Shown: positions 52,884-62,013 of the stretch, piece by piece
How positions within the stretch are numbered: position 1 is the first letter of the stretch
Layout of the letters: each line of letters begins with the position of its first letter
Source of the DNA: Bradyrhizobium sp. SRS-191
GTDB taxonomy: Bacteria > Pseudomonadota > Alphaproteobacteria > Rhizobiales > Xanthobacteraceae
Direction: 5' to 3'
Length of the DNA: 64,000 bases
NCBI RefSeq assembly: GCF_024586915.1
Contig: NZ_JANBVS010000017.1
Span: 102,825-166,824 of the forward strand
The notes under the pieces: generated by a model
What the model was told of the DNA's origin: nothing
Databases searched by the model: none
What the model saw: only the letters and a program-made list of their open reading frames with translations
Translations under genes and position numbers: made by a program

Positions 52884-53726
52884 ATGAAATTTACCGGTAC
52901 CCAGGACTACGTCGCCACCGACGACCTCAAAGTGGCCGTCAATGCGGCGATCGTGCTCGAGCGTCCGCTGCTGGTGAAGGGCGAGCCCGGGACCGGCAAG
53001 ACCGTGCTGGCCGAGGAGGTCGCCAAGGCCGTCAACGCGCCGCTGCTCACCTGGCATATCAAGTCGACCACCAAGGCCCAGCAGGGCCTCTACGAATACG
53101 ACGCCGTCTCCCGCCTGCGCGACAGCCAGCTCGGCGACAGCCGTGTGTCGGACATCAAGAACTACATCAAGCGCGGCAAGCTGTGGGAAGCGTTCACCGC
53201 CGAGCAGCGTCCCGTGCTGCTGATCGACGAGATCGACAAGGCGGACATCGAATTTCCCAACGACCTGCTGCTCGAACTCGACCGGATGGAATTCCACGTC
53301 TACGAGACCAACGAGACCATCAAGGCCAAGCTGCGCCCGATCGTCATCATCACCTCCAACAACGAGAAGGAGCTGCCCGACGCGTTCCTGCGCCGCTGCT
53401 TCTTCCACTACATCAAGTTCCCCGACGCGGACACGATGGGCCGGATCGTCGACGTGCACTTCCCGAACATCAAGAAGCGCCTGGTCGAGGAAGCGCTGCG
53501 GATCTTCTTCGAGGTGCGCGACGTGCCCGGCCTGAAGAAGAAGCCGTCGACCTCCGAGCTGCTCGACTGGCTCAAGCTGCTGCTCAACGAGGACATCGGC
53601 CCCGAGCAGCTGCGCGAGCGCGACCCGCGCAAGCTGATCCCGCCGCTGCACGGCGCGCTGCTCAAGAACGAGCAGGATGTGCATCTGTTCGAGCGGCTCG
53701 CCTTCCTCAGCCGCCGCGAGGTCTGA
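52884..53726 (+). CDS. MoxR-family AAA+ ATPase
   Basis: 280 residues. Walker A GEPGTGKTVLAEEVAKAV, Walker B LLIDEIDKADIEFPNDLLLELDRMEF, sensor 1 IITSNNEKELPDAFLRRC. MoxR ATPases remodel target proteins together with VWA partners, for example in cofactor insertion. The divergent VWA gene is the likely partner. Confidence 0.93.
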   Translation: MKFTGTQDYVATDDLKVAVNAAIVLERPLLVKGEPGTGKTVLAEEVAKAVNAPLLTWHIKSTTKAQQGLYEYDAVSRLRDSQLGDSRVSDIKNYIKRGKLWEAFTAEQRPVLLIDEIDKADIEFPNDLLLELDRMEFHVYETNETIKAKLRPIVIITSNNEKELPDAFLRRCFFHYIKFPDADTMGRIVDVHFPNIKKRLVEEALRIFFEVRDVPGLKKKPSTSELLDWLKLLLNEDIGPEQLRERDPRKLIPPLHGALLKNEQDVHLFERLAFLSRREV

Positions 53727-53781
53727 GGCTTCGGTCGATCGCACCGCAGAGCTGACGGGGCGAAGCATCCGCTTCCCCCGT

Positions 53782-54153
53782 TCAAGGTCCGACCATGCGC
53801 CCGAGCGCACGGACGATGCCGTCGACCGCGATCGGCTTCTCGCAGCGGAGAATGTTCGAGAACCGGTCGGGAATGATCGACTCGTCATAGCCGGTCGTGA
53901 ACACGAAGGGGACGCCGCGTTCCACCAGCAGATCCGCCACCGGGAACGCCATCTCGCCGCGCAGATTGACGTCGAGCACGGCGCCTTCGATCCGCTGCTC
54001 TCGCTTGATCAGGTCGAGCGCGTCAGGAACCGTTCCGACCGGACCCAGGACGGTGCCGCCCGCGTCTCCGAAGGCGCAGCGCAGTTCGTCAGCCAGCATG
54101 TATTCGTCCTCGACGATGAGGATGTGTCGGTCGCGAAGCGAGCGTTCAGGCAT
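53782..54153 (-). CDS. Stand-alone receiver-domain response regulator
   Basis: 123 residues from the ATG at 54153, overlapping the end of the large hybrid kinase by 8 bp. HILIVEDEYMLADEL, phospho-acceptor Asp in GAVLDVNLRGE, FTTGYDESIIPDRF and Lys in RCEKPIAVDGIV. No output domain, as is usual for receivers paired with HWE kinases. It probably takes phosphate from the kinase before it. Confidence 0.9.
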   Translation of the reverse strand: MPERSLRDRHILIVEDEYMLADELRCAFGDAGGTVLGPVGTVPDALDLIKREQRIEGAVLDVNLRGEMAFPVADLLVERGVPFVFTTGYDESIIPDRFSNILRCEKPIAVDGIVRALGRMVGP

Positions 54154-57100
54154 GCTCCTCGAGCTCCAATGTCGTGAGCGAAACGGGGATCGATATCGTG
54201 CAACGGACGCCATCGGGCGCGAATGCGTAGGACGTCCTGGCGCTGAGCTGATAGGGCAAGGCCTGCTCGATCAGTTCGCGCCCCTGGCCGGTGCCGCCGG
54301 GCACGGCGCCTGGGGGCGGCATGTCGACGCCGCTTTCGCGCCAGTCGATGTGCAGCCAGGGTCTTTCGTCCGCGCCGTGACGCTCGAGCGACCAGGCCAC
54401 CGCCAGACGGCCCGACGGCTGCGCCAGCGCACCATATTTGACCGCGTTGGTGGCAAGCTCATGCAGCGCCATCGCGAGCGTCTGCACGGTCGACGAGCGC
54501 AGCCGCACGCCTGAGGGGCCAGCGAGCTCGATGCGCTCAGAACCACCGGCCACCGCGGACAGCTCGCTGCGGATCAGGTCGTCGAAGGTGACGCGGTCGT
54601 GCTCATTGAGCCGCGATAGCAGCCCCTGAACGCGAGACAGAGTGTCCAGCCGATCGCGGTAGCGCGCGCGGAAATCGGCGAGGTCCGTGCTGGCGCGCGC
54701 GGTCTTGTCGGCCATCGCGCGGACGACGGCCAACAGGTTGCGGGTGCGATGCTGCAGCTCGGCCACCAGCACCTTCTGCCGTTCCTCCCATTCGCGCCGC
54801 CCGGTCACGTCGAGCATCGCCCCGGTCATGCGGATCGCATGCCCGGCCTGGTCATAGAAGAAGCGCCCGCGACCATAGAGATAGCGGATCGAGCCGTTCG
54901 GGTGCACGACGCGGAACTCGCGGACATATTCGTCGCGCGCCTCCATCGCCCGGCGCAACGCCGTCTCCGTCTCCGCGCGATCCTCGGGATGAAGCCGCAC
55001 CGTCCAGGCCTCGTAGCTCGGCGTCACTTCGCCGACACCATAGCCTTCCATGCGGAAGTGCTCGTCCGACCAGTAGACTTCGCCGGTCACCACGTTCCAA
55101 TCCCACAGGCCGAGCCGCCCGACCTCGACCGCGCTGCGCAGGCGCTCCTCGCTCTTGCGCAGTTCGTATTCGGCCTGCTTCTGCTCGGTAATATCGCGCG
55201 CGGCGCCGAACCACTCGACGATCTCGCCGTCACTGCCGAGCATGGGAATGGCACGCGAATGCGCCCAGCCCAGCGTGCCGTTGATGCGAATGACACGGTG
55301 CTCCAACTCGAAGACGCTCTTGGCCTCGATCGCCCTGGTGATGGCCGCCATGACCTGCGGCTGATCGTCCGGATGGATGTACTTGGCCAGCCAGCGCTGG
55401 TTCGGCGCCATCGTATCGGCGATGAAATCCTTGCCTTGGAGATAGCGCATCTCCGTCCAGTCGGGGCTCATGCGATAGACGATATCGGAGCTCGCGGTGA
55501 CGAAGGCGCGAAAGCGCTCTTCACTGGCGCGCAGACGCTCGGTCGCTTCAGCACGCAGGCGCGCCATCTTGAGATGGGCTTCGACCCGCGCCAGCAGCTC
55601 ACGCGCGCTGAAGGGCTTGATCAGATAGTCATCGGCGCCCGCCTGCATGCCCTCGACACGGCTCTCCTCACCGGCACGCGCCGACAGCAGGATGACGGGA
55701 ATGGTGCTGACCTGCGCATCGGCACGCACGCGTGCGAGCAGCTGAACGCCGTCGAGCCGCGGCATCATCACGTCCGATAGGACAAGATCAGGCTTCGCCC
55801 TGGCGATGGCCGCGAGGGCCGCCTCGCCATCGCCGACCGCCTCGACATCGTAATGTGTCGCGAGCAATCGGCGGACATAGTCGCGCATGTCGGCGTTGTC
55901 GTCGGCCAGAAGGATGCGGGCGCGCGAGACGGTCCGCTGGCCGGAGGGGGCCGCGCCGTCCATGTCGGAAACGGGCGGCGCGACGAACGGAGGCGCGTCC
56001 GGCAGCCAGTGCAGGGCCTCCTCGATGAAGGCGCGCGCACCGAGCACGATCGGCTCCTGCGTTGCGGGCACATCGACCTGCCCGGGCGGAAGATGACTCC
56101 GCCCCTGCGTCACATGAACCGTGAAGATGCTGCCTCGTCCGAGTGCGCTGGTGACGCCGACCGATCCGCCGTGCAGCTTCGCGAGCTCCTGCACCAGCGC
56201 AAGCCCGATTCCCGAGCCTTCATGGGTTCGGCCATCCGCGCCCGCCACGCGATGGAAGCGCTCGAACAGCTTCGGCAATTCATGCTGCGGAATGCCCGTT
56301 CCGGTGTCGCGAACGGTGAGCTCGATCGTGTCGTCGACGGCGCGCAGCTTGACCTCGATCTCGCCTGTGAAGGTGAACTTGAACGCGTTGGAGAGCAGAT
56401 TGAGGACGATCTTCTCCCACATCTCGCGATCGACATAAGCGGGCTCTTGGAGAGGCGGGCAATCGACGATCAGCTTCAGGCCCGCAGCCTCGATCGCAGA
56501 GCGGAATACGCTGGCGATCTCCTCCGTCAATCTCGCCAGATCGGTCGGCACGAAGGCGGCCTGCATCCGACCCGCCTCGATTCGCGAGAACTCCAACAGC
56601 GAATTGACCAGCTTGAGCAGCCGCAGGGCGTTGCGCTGTGCGATCTCCAGGCTGCCGCGGTCCGCGGGCGATGGTCCCTGCGGGCGCGACAGCACGTCTT
56701 CCAGCGGCCCTAGCATGAGCGTGAGCGGCGTTCGGAATTCGTGGCTGACATTGGCGAAGAACGCCGTCTTCGCCCGGTCGAGTTCGGCCAACGTCTCGGC
56801 GCGCCGCCGCTCGTCTTCATAGGCGAGCGTCTCGGCAAACGAGCTGCCGAGCTGGGTTGCCATCAGTTCGAAGAAGCCCTGGTGCTCGCCGTCCAGCGCA
56901 CGGCGTGGGTTCGCGCCGCAGATCAGCATCGCCGTAGGCCGTTCGCGTCCCGTCGTGACCGGCAGCACCAGCGCCATCCGTGGCGGGTCCGGCCAGGCGC
57001 CTCTCGGCACATCGGGAAAGCTCGCGCTGTCGAGCGCGACGCGGATCGGCGCCACCGTGTGCGCCGCCGCCCGGATCGGCCAAAACGTGGCCCCACCATC

Positions 57101-57844
57101 ATCGAGAGCGATATGCACTGGCGCGATGGCGCTGCCCGGCTGCACGCCGGCGGCGCCAAGCAGGTGCGCCGACCGCCCGTCCTCGCTGAGCTGGTAGATC
57201 AGCGCGAACGGCACGTCGTGTGGATTCTCGGCGAGAACATCGGCCACGCCGCGGCAGGCATGCTGCAAGCCTTCGGCGCGACCACGCGCGGCGAGATCGC
57301 GCAAGGTCCGCATGCGGCGCTCGCCGACGACCTTGGCGGTGGTCTCGATGACCGGCGTGAACACGCCACCGACGCCGCCGGTCTCGTCGCGAATCGGCGA
57401 ATAGGAGAACGAGAAGTAGGTTTCTTCAAGATAGCCGTGACGATCCATGAACAGCGGCAGATCGCGGGATCGCGTCGCCTCGCCGCGCGCAATCACCTGC
57501 TCGAGCATCGGGCCGATGATGTCCCAGATCTCCGGCCACACGTCGCGTCCGGGCGCCCCCAATGCTGCCGGATGTTTTTGCGATCCCAGCAGCGAACGGT
57601 ACTCGTCGTTGTAGAGCATGACGAGTTCGGGCCCCCACCAGATCAGGATGGGGAATGCACAGTCGAGGCAGGTGCTGACCGACGTGCGCAGCGATTGCGG
57701 CCAGCACTCCGGCGCGCCCAGCGGCGATCGCGACCAATCATGGGCGCGCATCAGCGCTCCCATCTGTCCGCCGCCCTGCAGGAAATCGGCTCCGCGGACG
57801 AGGACCTGAAACGTCCCACGGCTGGCGCCCGAGTGCTCGTTCAC
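54146..57844 (-). CDS. Hybrid sensor kinase with two kinase cores (HisKA and HWE)
   Basis: 1232 residues from a GTG at 57844 (AAGGGG 7 bp upstream); the longer frame to 58039 runs over the neighbour's leader. Order: PAS-like (about 25-165), GAF-like (about 190-335), HisKA with His368 (FFANVSHEFRTPLT), HATPase (about 475-580), receiver with Asp691 (LVLSDVMMPRLDG), two PAS domains (about 780-1015), and an HWE kinase with His1032 (ELQHRTRNLLAVVRA) and HELATNAVKYGAL. No membrane helix is seen, so it is cytosolic. Carrying both a classical and an HWE catalytic core is unusual. Confidence 0.9.
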   Translation of the reverse strand: MNEHSGASRGTFQVLVRGADFLQGGGQMGALMRAHDWSRSPLGAPECWPQSLRTSVSTCLDCAFPILIWWGPELVMLYNDEYRSLLGSQKHPAALGAPGRDVWPEIWDIIGPMLEQVIARGEATRSRDLPLFMDRHGYLEETYFSFSYSPIRDETGGVGGVFTPVIETTAKVVGERRMRTLRDLAARGRAEGLQHACRGVADVLAENPHDVPFALIYQLSEDGRSAHLLGAAGVQPGSAIAPVHIALDDGGATFWPIRAAAHTVAPIRVALDSASFPDVPRGAWPDPPRMALVLPVTTGRERPTAMLICGANPRRALDGEHQGFFELMATQLGSSFAETLAYEDERRRAETLAELDRAKTAFFANVSHEFRTPLTLMLGPLEDVLSRPQGPSPADRGSLEIAQRNALRLLKLVNSLLEFSRIEAGRMQAAFVPTDLARLTEEIASVFRSAIEAAGLKLIVDCPPLQEPAYVDREMWEKIVLNLLSNAFKFTFTGEIEVKLRAVDDTIELTVRDTGTGIPQHELPKLFERFHRVAGADGRTHEGSGIGLALVQELAKLHGGSVGVTSALGRGSIFTVHVTQGRSHLPPGQVDVPATQEPIVLGARAFIEEALHWLPDAPPFVAPPVSDMDGAAPSGQRTVSRARILLADDNADMRDYVRRLLATHYDVEAVGDGEAALAAIARAKPDLVLSDVMMPRLDGVQLLARVRADAQVSTIPVILLSARAGEESRVEGMQAGADDYLIKPFSARELLARVEAHLKMARLRAEATERLRASEERFRAFVTASSDIVYRMSPDWTEMRYLQGKDFIADTMAPNQRWLAKYIHPDDQPQVMAAITRAIEAKSVFELEHRVIRINGTLGWAHSRAIPMLGSDGEIVEWFGAARDITEQKQAEYELRKSEERLRSAVEVGRLGLWDWNVVTGEVYWSDEHFRMEGYGVGEVTPSYEAWTVRLHPEDRAETETALRRAMEARDEYVREFRVVHPNGSIRYLYGRGRFFYDQAGHAIRMTGAMLDVTGRREWEERQKVLVAELQHRTRNLLAVVRAMADKTARASTDLADFRARYRDRLDTLSRVQGLLSRLNEHDRVTFDDLIRSELSAVAGGSERIELAGPSGVRLRSSTVQTLAMALHELATNAVKYGALAQPSGRLAVAWSLERHGADERPWLHIDWRESGVDMPPPGAVPGGTGQGRELIEQALPYQLSARTSYAFAPDGVRCTISIPVSLTTLELEEHA

Positions 57845-58071
57845 GCGTTGCCCCTTTTTCGCCGCACGATACCGTGAAACGCGCGAACTCGCCAAGTTCG
57901 GGGGCCGCTTTGCCCGAACGCGGAACCGGCCCGCAGGCTGTGGGTTCCATCTTTCGCGGCGCCATCCACAGCCGTTCTTGAACACGGGACAAGCTGCCGG
58001 GAATGCTCGACGTGCGCGTCCTGACTTGATATCCGCCACCCTCTGCGAGACGCGGGTTTGAGTCGGGGCAC

Positions 58072-59583
58072 ATGACGGTTGCGATCGAGATGGGGCAGAC
58101 CGCGGCGGGATCGCCTGCGGCTCTCGACCTCGAAGAACTGCTTGCGACCCGCCTGCTGGTGCAGGGCAATTCCGGCTCCGGGAAATCGCATCTGCTGCGC
58201 CGGCTGCTCGAGCAGAGCGCGCCCTGGGTGCAGCAGACGATCATCGATCCCGAAGGCGACTTCGTCACCCTCGCCGAGCGATTCGGCCATCTCGTCATCG
58301 AGGCCGAGGACCACACCGAGCGCGCCCTCCAAGTCGCGGGCGAGCGGGCGCGCATCCACCGCGTCTCGACGGTGCTCAACCTCGAAGGTCTTGACGCCGA
58401 GAACCAGATGCGGCGCGCGGCGGCGTTCCTCAACGGCCTGTTCGAGATCTCGCGCGACCATTGGTACCCGATGCTCGTCGTCGTCGACGAGGCCCAGCTG
58501 TTTGCGCCGGCCGTGGCCGGCGAAGTCTCCGACGAGGCGCGCAAGGCCTCGCTGGGCGCGATGACCAATTTGATGTGCCGCGGCCGCAAGCGCGGGCTTG
58601 CGGGGGTGATTGCGACGCAGCGGCTGGCGAAGCTCGCCAAGAACGTCGCGGCCGAGGCCTCGAACTTTCTCATGGGCCGCACCTTCCTCGACATCGACAT
58701 GGCCCGCGCCGCCGACCTGCTCGGCATGGAGCGGCGGCAGGCGGAGGCGTTCCGCGATCTCGAGCGCGGCCAGTTCATGGCGCTCGGCCCCGCGCTGTCG
58801 CGCCGGCCGCTGGGCCTGCGCATCGGTCCGACCGACACCAAGCCGCGCAATGCGACGCCGCGGCTGATGCCGCTGCCGGAGGCGTCGCTCGAGGACGCCC
58901 GCTCCGTCATCCTCGCAGCCCCGCCGCCGGAGACGAATGCGCGGCCGCAGCGCAAGCCGCAGCCGGAGCTGCTCGACCAGCTGATGGCGGCGAAGTCCGC
59001 CGCGCTGGAGTTTCGTCCCGAGCCGCCGCCGCCTGAAGTCAGCGAGGAGGAGCTGGCCGAGCGCAAAGCCCGCGTCGAGCGCGTGCTGCGCGCTGTCTTG
59101 GCCGAGCCCGACGCCGGCTTCCGCGCCGTCGGCGTGCTCTACCAGGAATTCGTCGTCCGCTGCCGGATCGAGGGGCTCGGCACCGCGGTACCCGACCTCA
59201 ACGAATTCCGCCGCATGCTCACCCGCGCCCGCGCCGGGCTCGGCGGTGACGAGACCTCCGACGATGCGGGCTGGCAGGACGTCACCTTGCGCGCCTCGCT
59301 GCTCCCTGAGGACATGCAGGGCGTGTTCATGATGCTCGCCCGCGCCGCCAAGGACGGCCGCCCATGTCCGAGCGATGCCGCGATCGCCCGCGCCTACGGC
59401 TCGCATTCGCTGCGCCGGGCGCAGCGGCTGCTGACCTATATCGAGGACCAGGGCCTGATCGTCTGCCAGCTCGACGGCGCCGGCCGCCGCATCGTCACCC
59501 TGGTCGAGCTCGCATGGGCCACCGCTCCCGGTGATCCCAACGCGGACGACGCCGATCAAGCTCTCGTCCCCACTTCGTCTTGA
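58072..59583 (+). CDS. HerA/DUF87-like ATP-binding protein
   Basis: 503 residues. Walker A GNSGSGKSH (32-40), Walker B PMLVVVDEAQLFAP, and RGRKRGLAGVIATQRLAKLAKNV with a likely sensor Gln and arginine finger, as in HerA-FtsK ATPases. The C-terminal half (about 310-490) is helical with a winged-helix-like end (CPSDAAIARAYGSHSLRRAQRLLTYIEDQGLIV). HerA proteins pump or handle DNA, usually with a nuclease partner; none is adjacent. Divergent from the large kinase. Confidence 0.82.
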   Translation: MTVAIEMGQTAAGSPAALDLEELLATRLLVQGNSGSGKSHLLRRLLEQSAPWVQQTIIDPEGDFVTLAERFGHLVIEAEDHTERALQVAGERARIHRVSTVLNLEGLDAENQMRRAAAFLNGLFEISRDHWYPMLVVVDEAQLFAPAVAGEVSDEARKASLGAMTNLMCRGRKRGLAGVIATQRLAKLAKNVAAEASNFLMGRTFLDIDMARAADLLGMERRQAEAFRDLERGQFMALGPALSRRPLGLRIGPTDTKPRNATPRLMPLPEASLEDARSVILAAPPPETNARPQRKPQPELLDQLMAAKSAALEFRPEPPPPEVSEEELAERKARVERVLRAVLAEPDAGFRAVGVLYQEFVVRCRIEGLGTAVPDLNEFRRMLTRARAGLGGDETSDDAGWQDVTLRASLLPEDMQGVFMMLARAAKDGRPCPSDAAIARAYGSHSLRRAQRLLTYIEDQGLIVCQLDGAGRRIVTLVELAWATAPGDPNADDADQALVPTSS

Positions 59584-59628
59584 GGATGCGCCCGGATCAC
59601 TCCGGACGCATCCCTGTGTTGTCCGCGA

Positions 59629-61770
59629 TCAGGTCGCGGCGATCTTGCCCATCGCCGGATCGCTGATGCTGGGCCGGCCATTCTCGACATGGCCCGCGAG
59701 CTGCCAATTGAAGTTCGCATCGCTGTCCGTCGTGACGGTCAGGTCGTACCAGCCGTGAGTCTGCTCCAGCCGCACCTGCGTCTCCAGCCGCTGGCCGCGC
59801 TGCAGGCGATGCCGCTCGCTGCGCCCCGTGTAGTTGTCGGCGAGCGTCACCACGCAGCTCGCGCCCTTGTTGGTCAGCGCGATCGCGAGGCTGCGCGTAT
59901 CGTCGTCGTCGCCCCAATTGCAGAGATGAACGGTGTCGACGTCGACCAGCGCCGCCGTCGAGACGACGCCGCCCTTGAAGTGGCGATGGAAGCCGTTCGG
60001 GCCGTACACCGACAGGTCATACTGGCCGGCGCTGGCCGCGAGGTCCCACACGCCGTTGAGCGACTTGCCGGCCTCGACCGTGTAGCTCCACGGTCCCGTT
60101 GCGGTGTTGCCGGAACGGACGTGGAAGCAGACACCCGCCTGCCCCGGATTGACGAAGCGGATGCCGAACGTCTTGTGAGCCGCATCCGCATCGCCGTCGA
60201 CGCGCAGATCATAGGGCAGCGCGCGCGCCGGACGGATGCCCGGCTCCTGCTGCGGCAGCACCTGCTTGGCCGGCGGCACCGGGTGATAGTCGTCGAAGCG
60301 CGCCCCCGAGGTGATGTCGGAGACCGGCGGCTTGAAACCGGCCGTGCTCGGCAGCGGCGCGAGACCTTCGTTCGGCGAGGTGAAGTTGAAGGCGGAGGTG
60401 AGATCGCCGCAGACGGCGCGACGCCAGGCCGGGATGTTGGTCTCGAACAGATCCTTGGAAAGATCCTTGGCATGACGATGGAAGCGGCGCTCGATGAAGC
60501 GGATCACCGAGGTGTGGTCGAAGACCTCCGAGCACACATAGCCGCCACGCGACCACGGCGACACCACCATCATCGGAACGCGTACGCCGAGACCGTAGGG
60601 GCCGGCGAGATGATTGGCGTCGCCGGCGAACAGGTCGGTGCTGACATCGACGGTGGACTGGCCCCAGGCCTGCGACATCGCGGGATACGGGCCGACGACG
60701 TGATCGAAGAAGCCGCCGCCCTCATCGTAGTTGATGAGCAGCGCGGTCTTGCTCCACAGCTCCGGATTCGAGGTCAGGATGTCCAACACCTTGGAGATGT
60801 ACCAGGCGCCCGGACCCGGCAACCAGTTCGGATGCTCGCTGAAGGCCTCGGGCGCCGCGATCCACGATACCTGCGGCAGGGTACCGTTGCGGACGTCGTT
60901 GCGCAGGCCGTCGAACAGATTCTCGAACGTGCCGCCATTGGCGATGTTGCTGCCGCGCAACGCCTTCTCATACAGCGGGCTGCCCGGCTGCGAGTTCTGG
61001 TACTGGTGGAAGTACAGCAGCGAGTTGTCGCCGTAATTGCCGATCCAGGGATTCTGCGTCCAGCCCCAGGAGCCCGCGGCCGTCAGCCCGGTGCCGATGT
61101 CCTGATACACCTTCCAGGAGATGCCGGCCTTCTCCAGGCGCTCCGGGAACGTGGTCCAGTCATAGCCGGCCTCGGCATTGGTGATGACCGGGCCGCCGTT
61201 CTTGCCGTCATTGCCGTCCCAGCCTGTCCACAGATAATAGCGGTTCGGGTCGGTCGGCCCCATCACCGAGCAGAAATACTGGTCGCAGATCGTGAAGGCG
61301 TCGGCGAGCGCATAGTGCCAGGGCAGATCCTGCCGGTTCATGCAGGTCATCGTCGTGGTGCCCTTGTTGGCGATCCACTTGTCGTAGTTGCCGTTGTTCC
61401 AGGACCTCTGGCCGTCGTTCCAGCCATGCGCGACGTCCTCGACATAGACCTGGCCGGCATTGTCGACGCGGAACGGCATCACGGAGCCCGCGCCGTTCGG
61501 CTGCTGCCAGACCGGATTGCCGTTCGGAAGCTTCACGGCGCGCGGATCGTTGAAGCCGCGCACGCCCCGCATCGCACCGAAGTAGTGATCGAAGGCGCGG
61601 TTCTCCTGCATCAGCACCACGATGTGCTTGACGTCCTCGATGCTGCCATGACGGTTGAACGCCGGAATGGCGTGCGCGCGCTCGATGCTCTGGCCGAGGG
61701 CTGCGGTTGCGGCCGAGGCTCCGAGCAGCCGCAGGAACTCGCGACGGTTGTGCGCGATCGTGTTCGACAT
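59629..61770 (-). CDS. Phospholipase C, phosphocholine-specific type, Tat-exported
   Basis: 713 residues from the ATG at 61770; the frame continues far upstream but without a real start. The Tat signal RREFLRLLGASAATAALG is at 9-26. Phosphoesterase domain (about 48-430): IVVLMQENRAFDHYFGAM, VMGPTDPNRYYLWTG, INYDEGGGFFDHV and GVRVPMMVVSPWSRGG. Two C-terminal DUF756 beta domains follow (about 510-700). The enzyme would release phosphocholine from phosphatidylcholine in the periplasm or outside, useful under phosphate limitation; acid phosphatase activity is an alternative. Confidence 0.92.
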   Translation of the reverse strand: MSNTIAHNRREFLRLLGASAATAALGQSIERAHAIPAFNRHGSIEDVKHIVVLMQENRAFDHYFGAMRGVRGFNDPRAVKLPNGNPVWQQPNGAGSVMPFRVDNAGQVYVEDVAHGWNDGQRSWNNGNYDKWIANKGTTTMTCMNRQDLPWHYALADAFTICDQYFCSVMGPTDPNRYYLWTGWDGNDGKNGGPVITNAEAGYDWTTFPERLEKAGISWKVYQDIGTGLTAAGSWGWTQNPWIGNYGDNSLLYFHQYQNSQPGSPLYEKALRGSNIANGGTFENLFDGLRNDVRNGTLPQVSWIAAPEAFSEHPNWLPGPGAWYISKVLDILTSNPELWSKTALLINYDEGGGFFDHVVGPYPAMSQAWGQSTVDVSTDLFAGDANHLAGPYGLGVRVPMMVVSPWSRGGYVCSEVFDHTSVIRFIERRFHRHAKDLSKDLFETNIPAWRRAVCGDLTSAFNFTSPNEGLAPLPSTAGFKPPVSDITSGARFDDYHPVPPAKQVLPQQEPGIRPARALPYDLRVDGDADAAHKTFGIRFVNPGQAGVCFHVRSGNTATGPWSYTVEAGKSLNGVWDLAASAGQYDLSVYGPNGFHRHFKGGVVSTAALVDVDTVHLCNWGDDDDTRSLAIALTNKGASCVVTLADNYTGRSERHRLQRGQRLETQVRLEQTHGWYDLTVTTDSDANFNWQLAGHVENGRPSISDPAMGKIAAT

Positions 61771-62013
61771 CTCGTTCAATCCCCTGGTGATGACGGTGTC
61801 GAGCGGCTTAGGTGGCGGCGTTAACAGCCGCGTGACCGGGCGGTTAAGGAAGTGTTGCAGGGTTTTGACAGCGGCCGCGGAAGCAGCGCCCGCGCTGCCG
61901 CCATGGGTCTTGCGCCAGAGCCGAAAAGCTGAATGATCCGTTCGGTTTGAGCGACGGGCAGGCGAAGCCCGGTCTCGCGGGCGACACGTTGCGTTGTTGA
62001 GGATGGTTTGCAA

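Noticed and set aside
57841..59559. 572-residue minus-strand open frame
   Set aside because: Antisense to the HerA-like ATPase gene with its Walker motifs.
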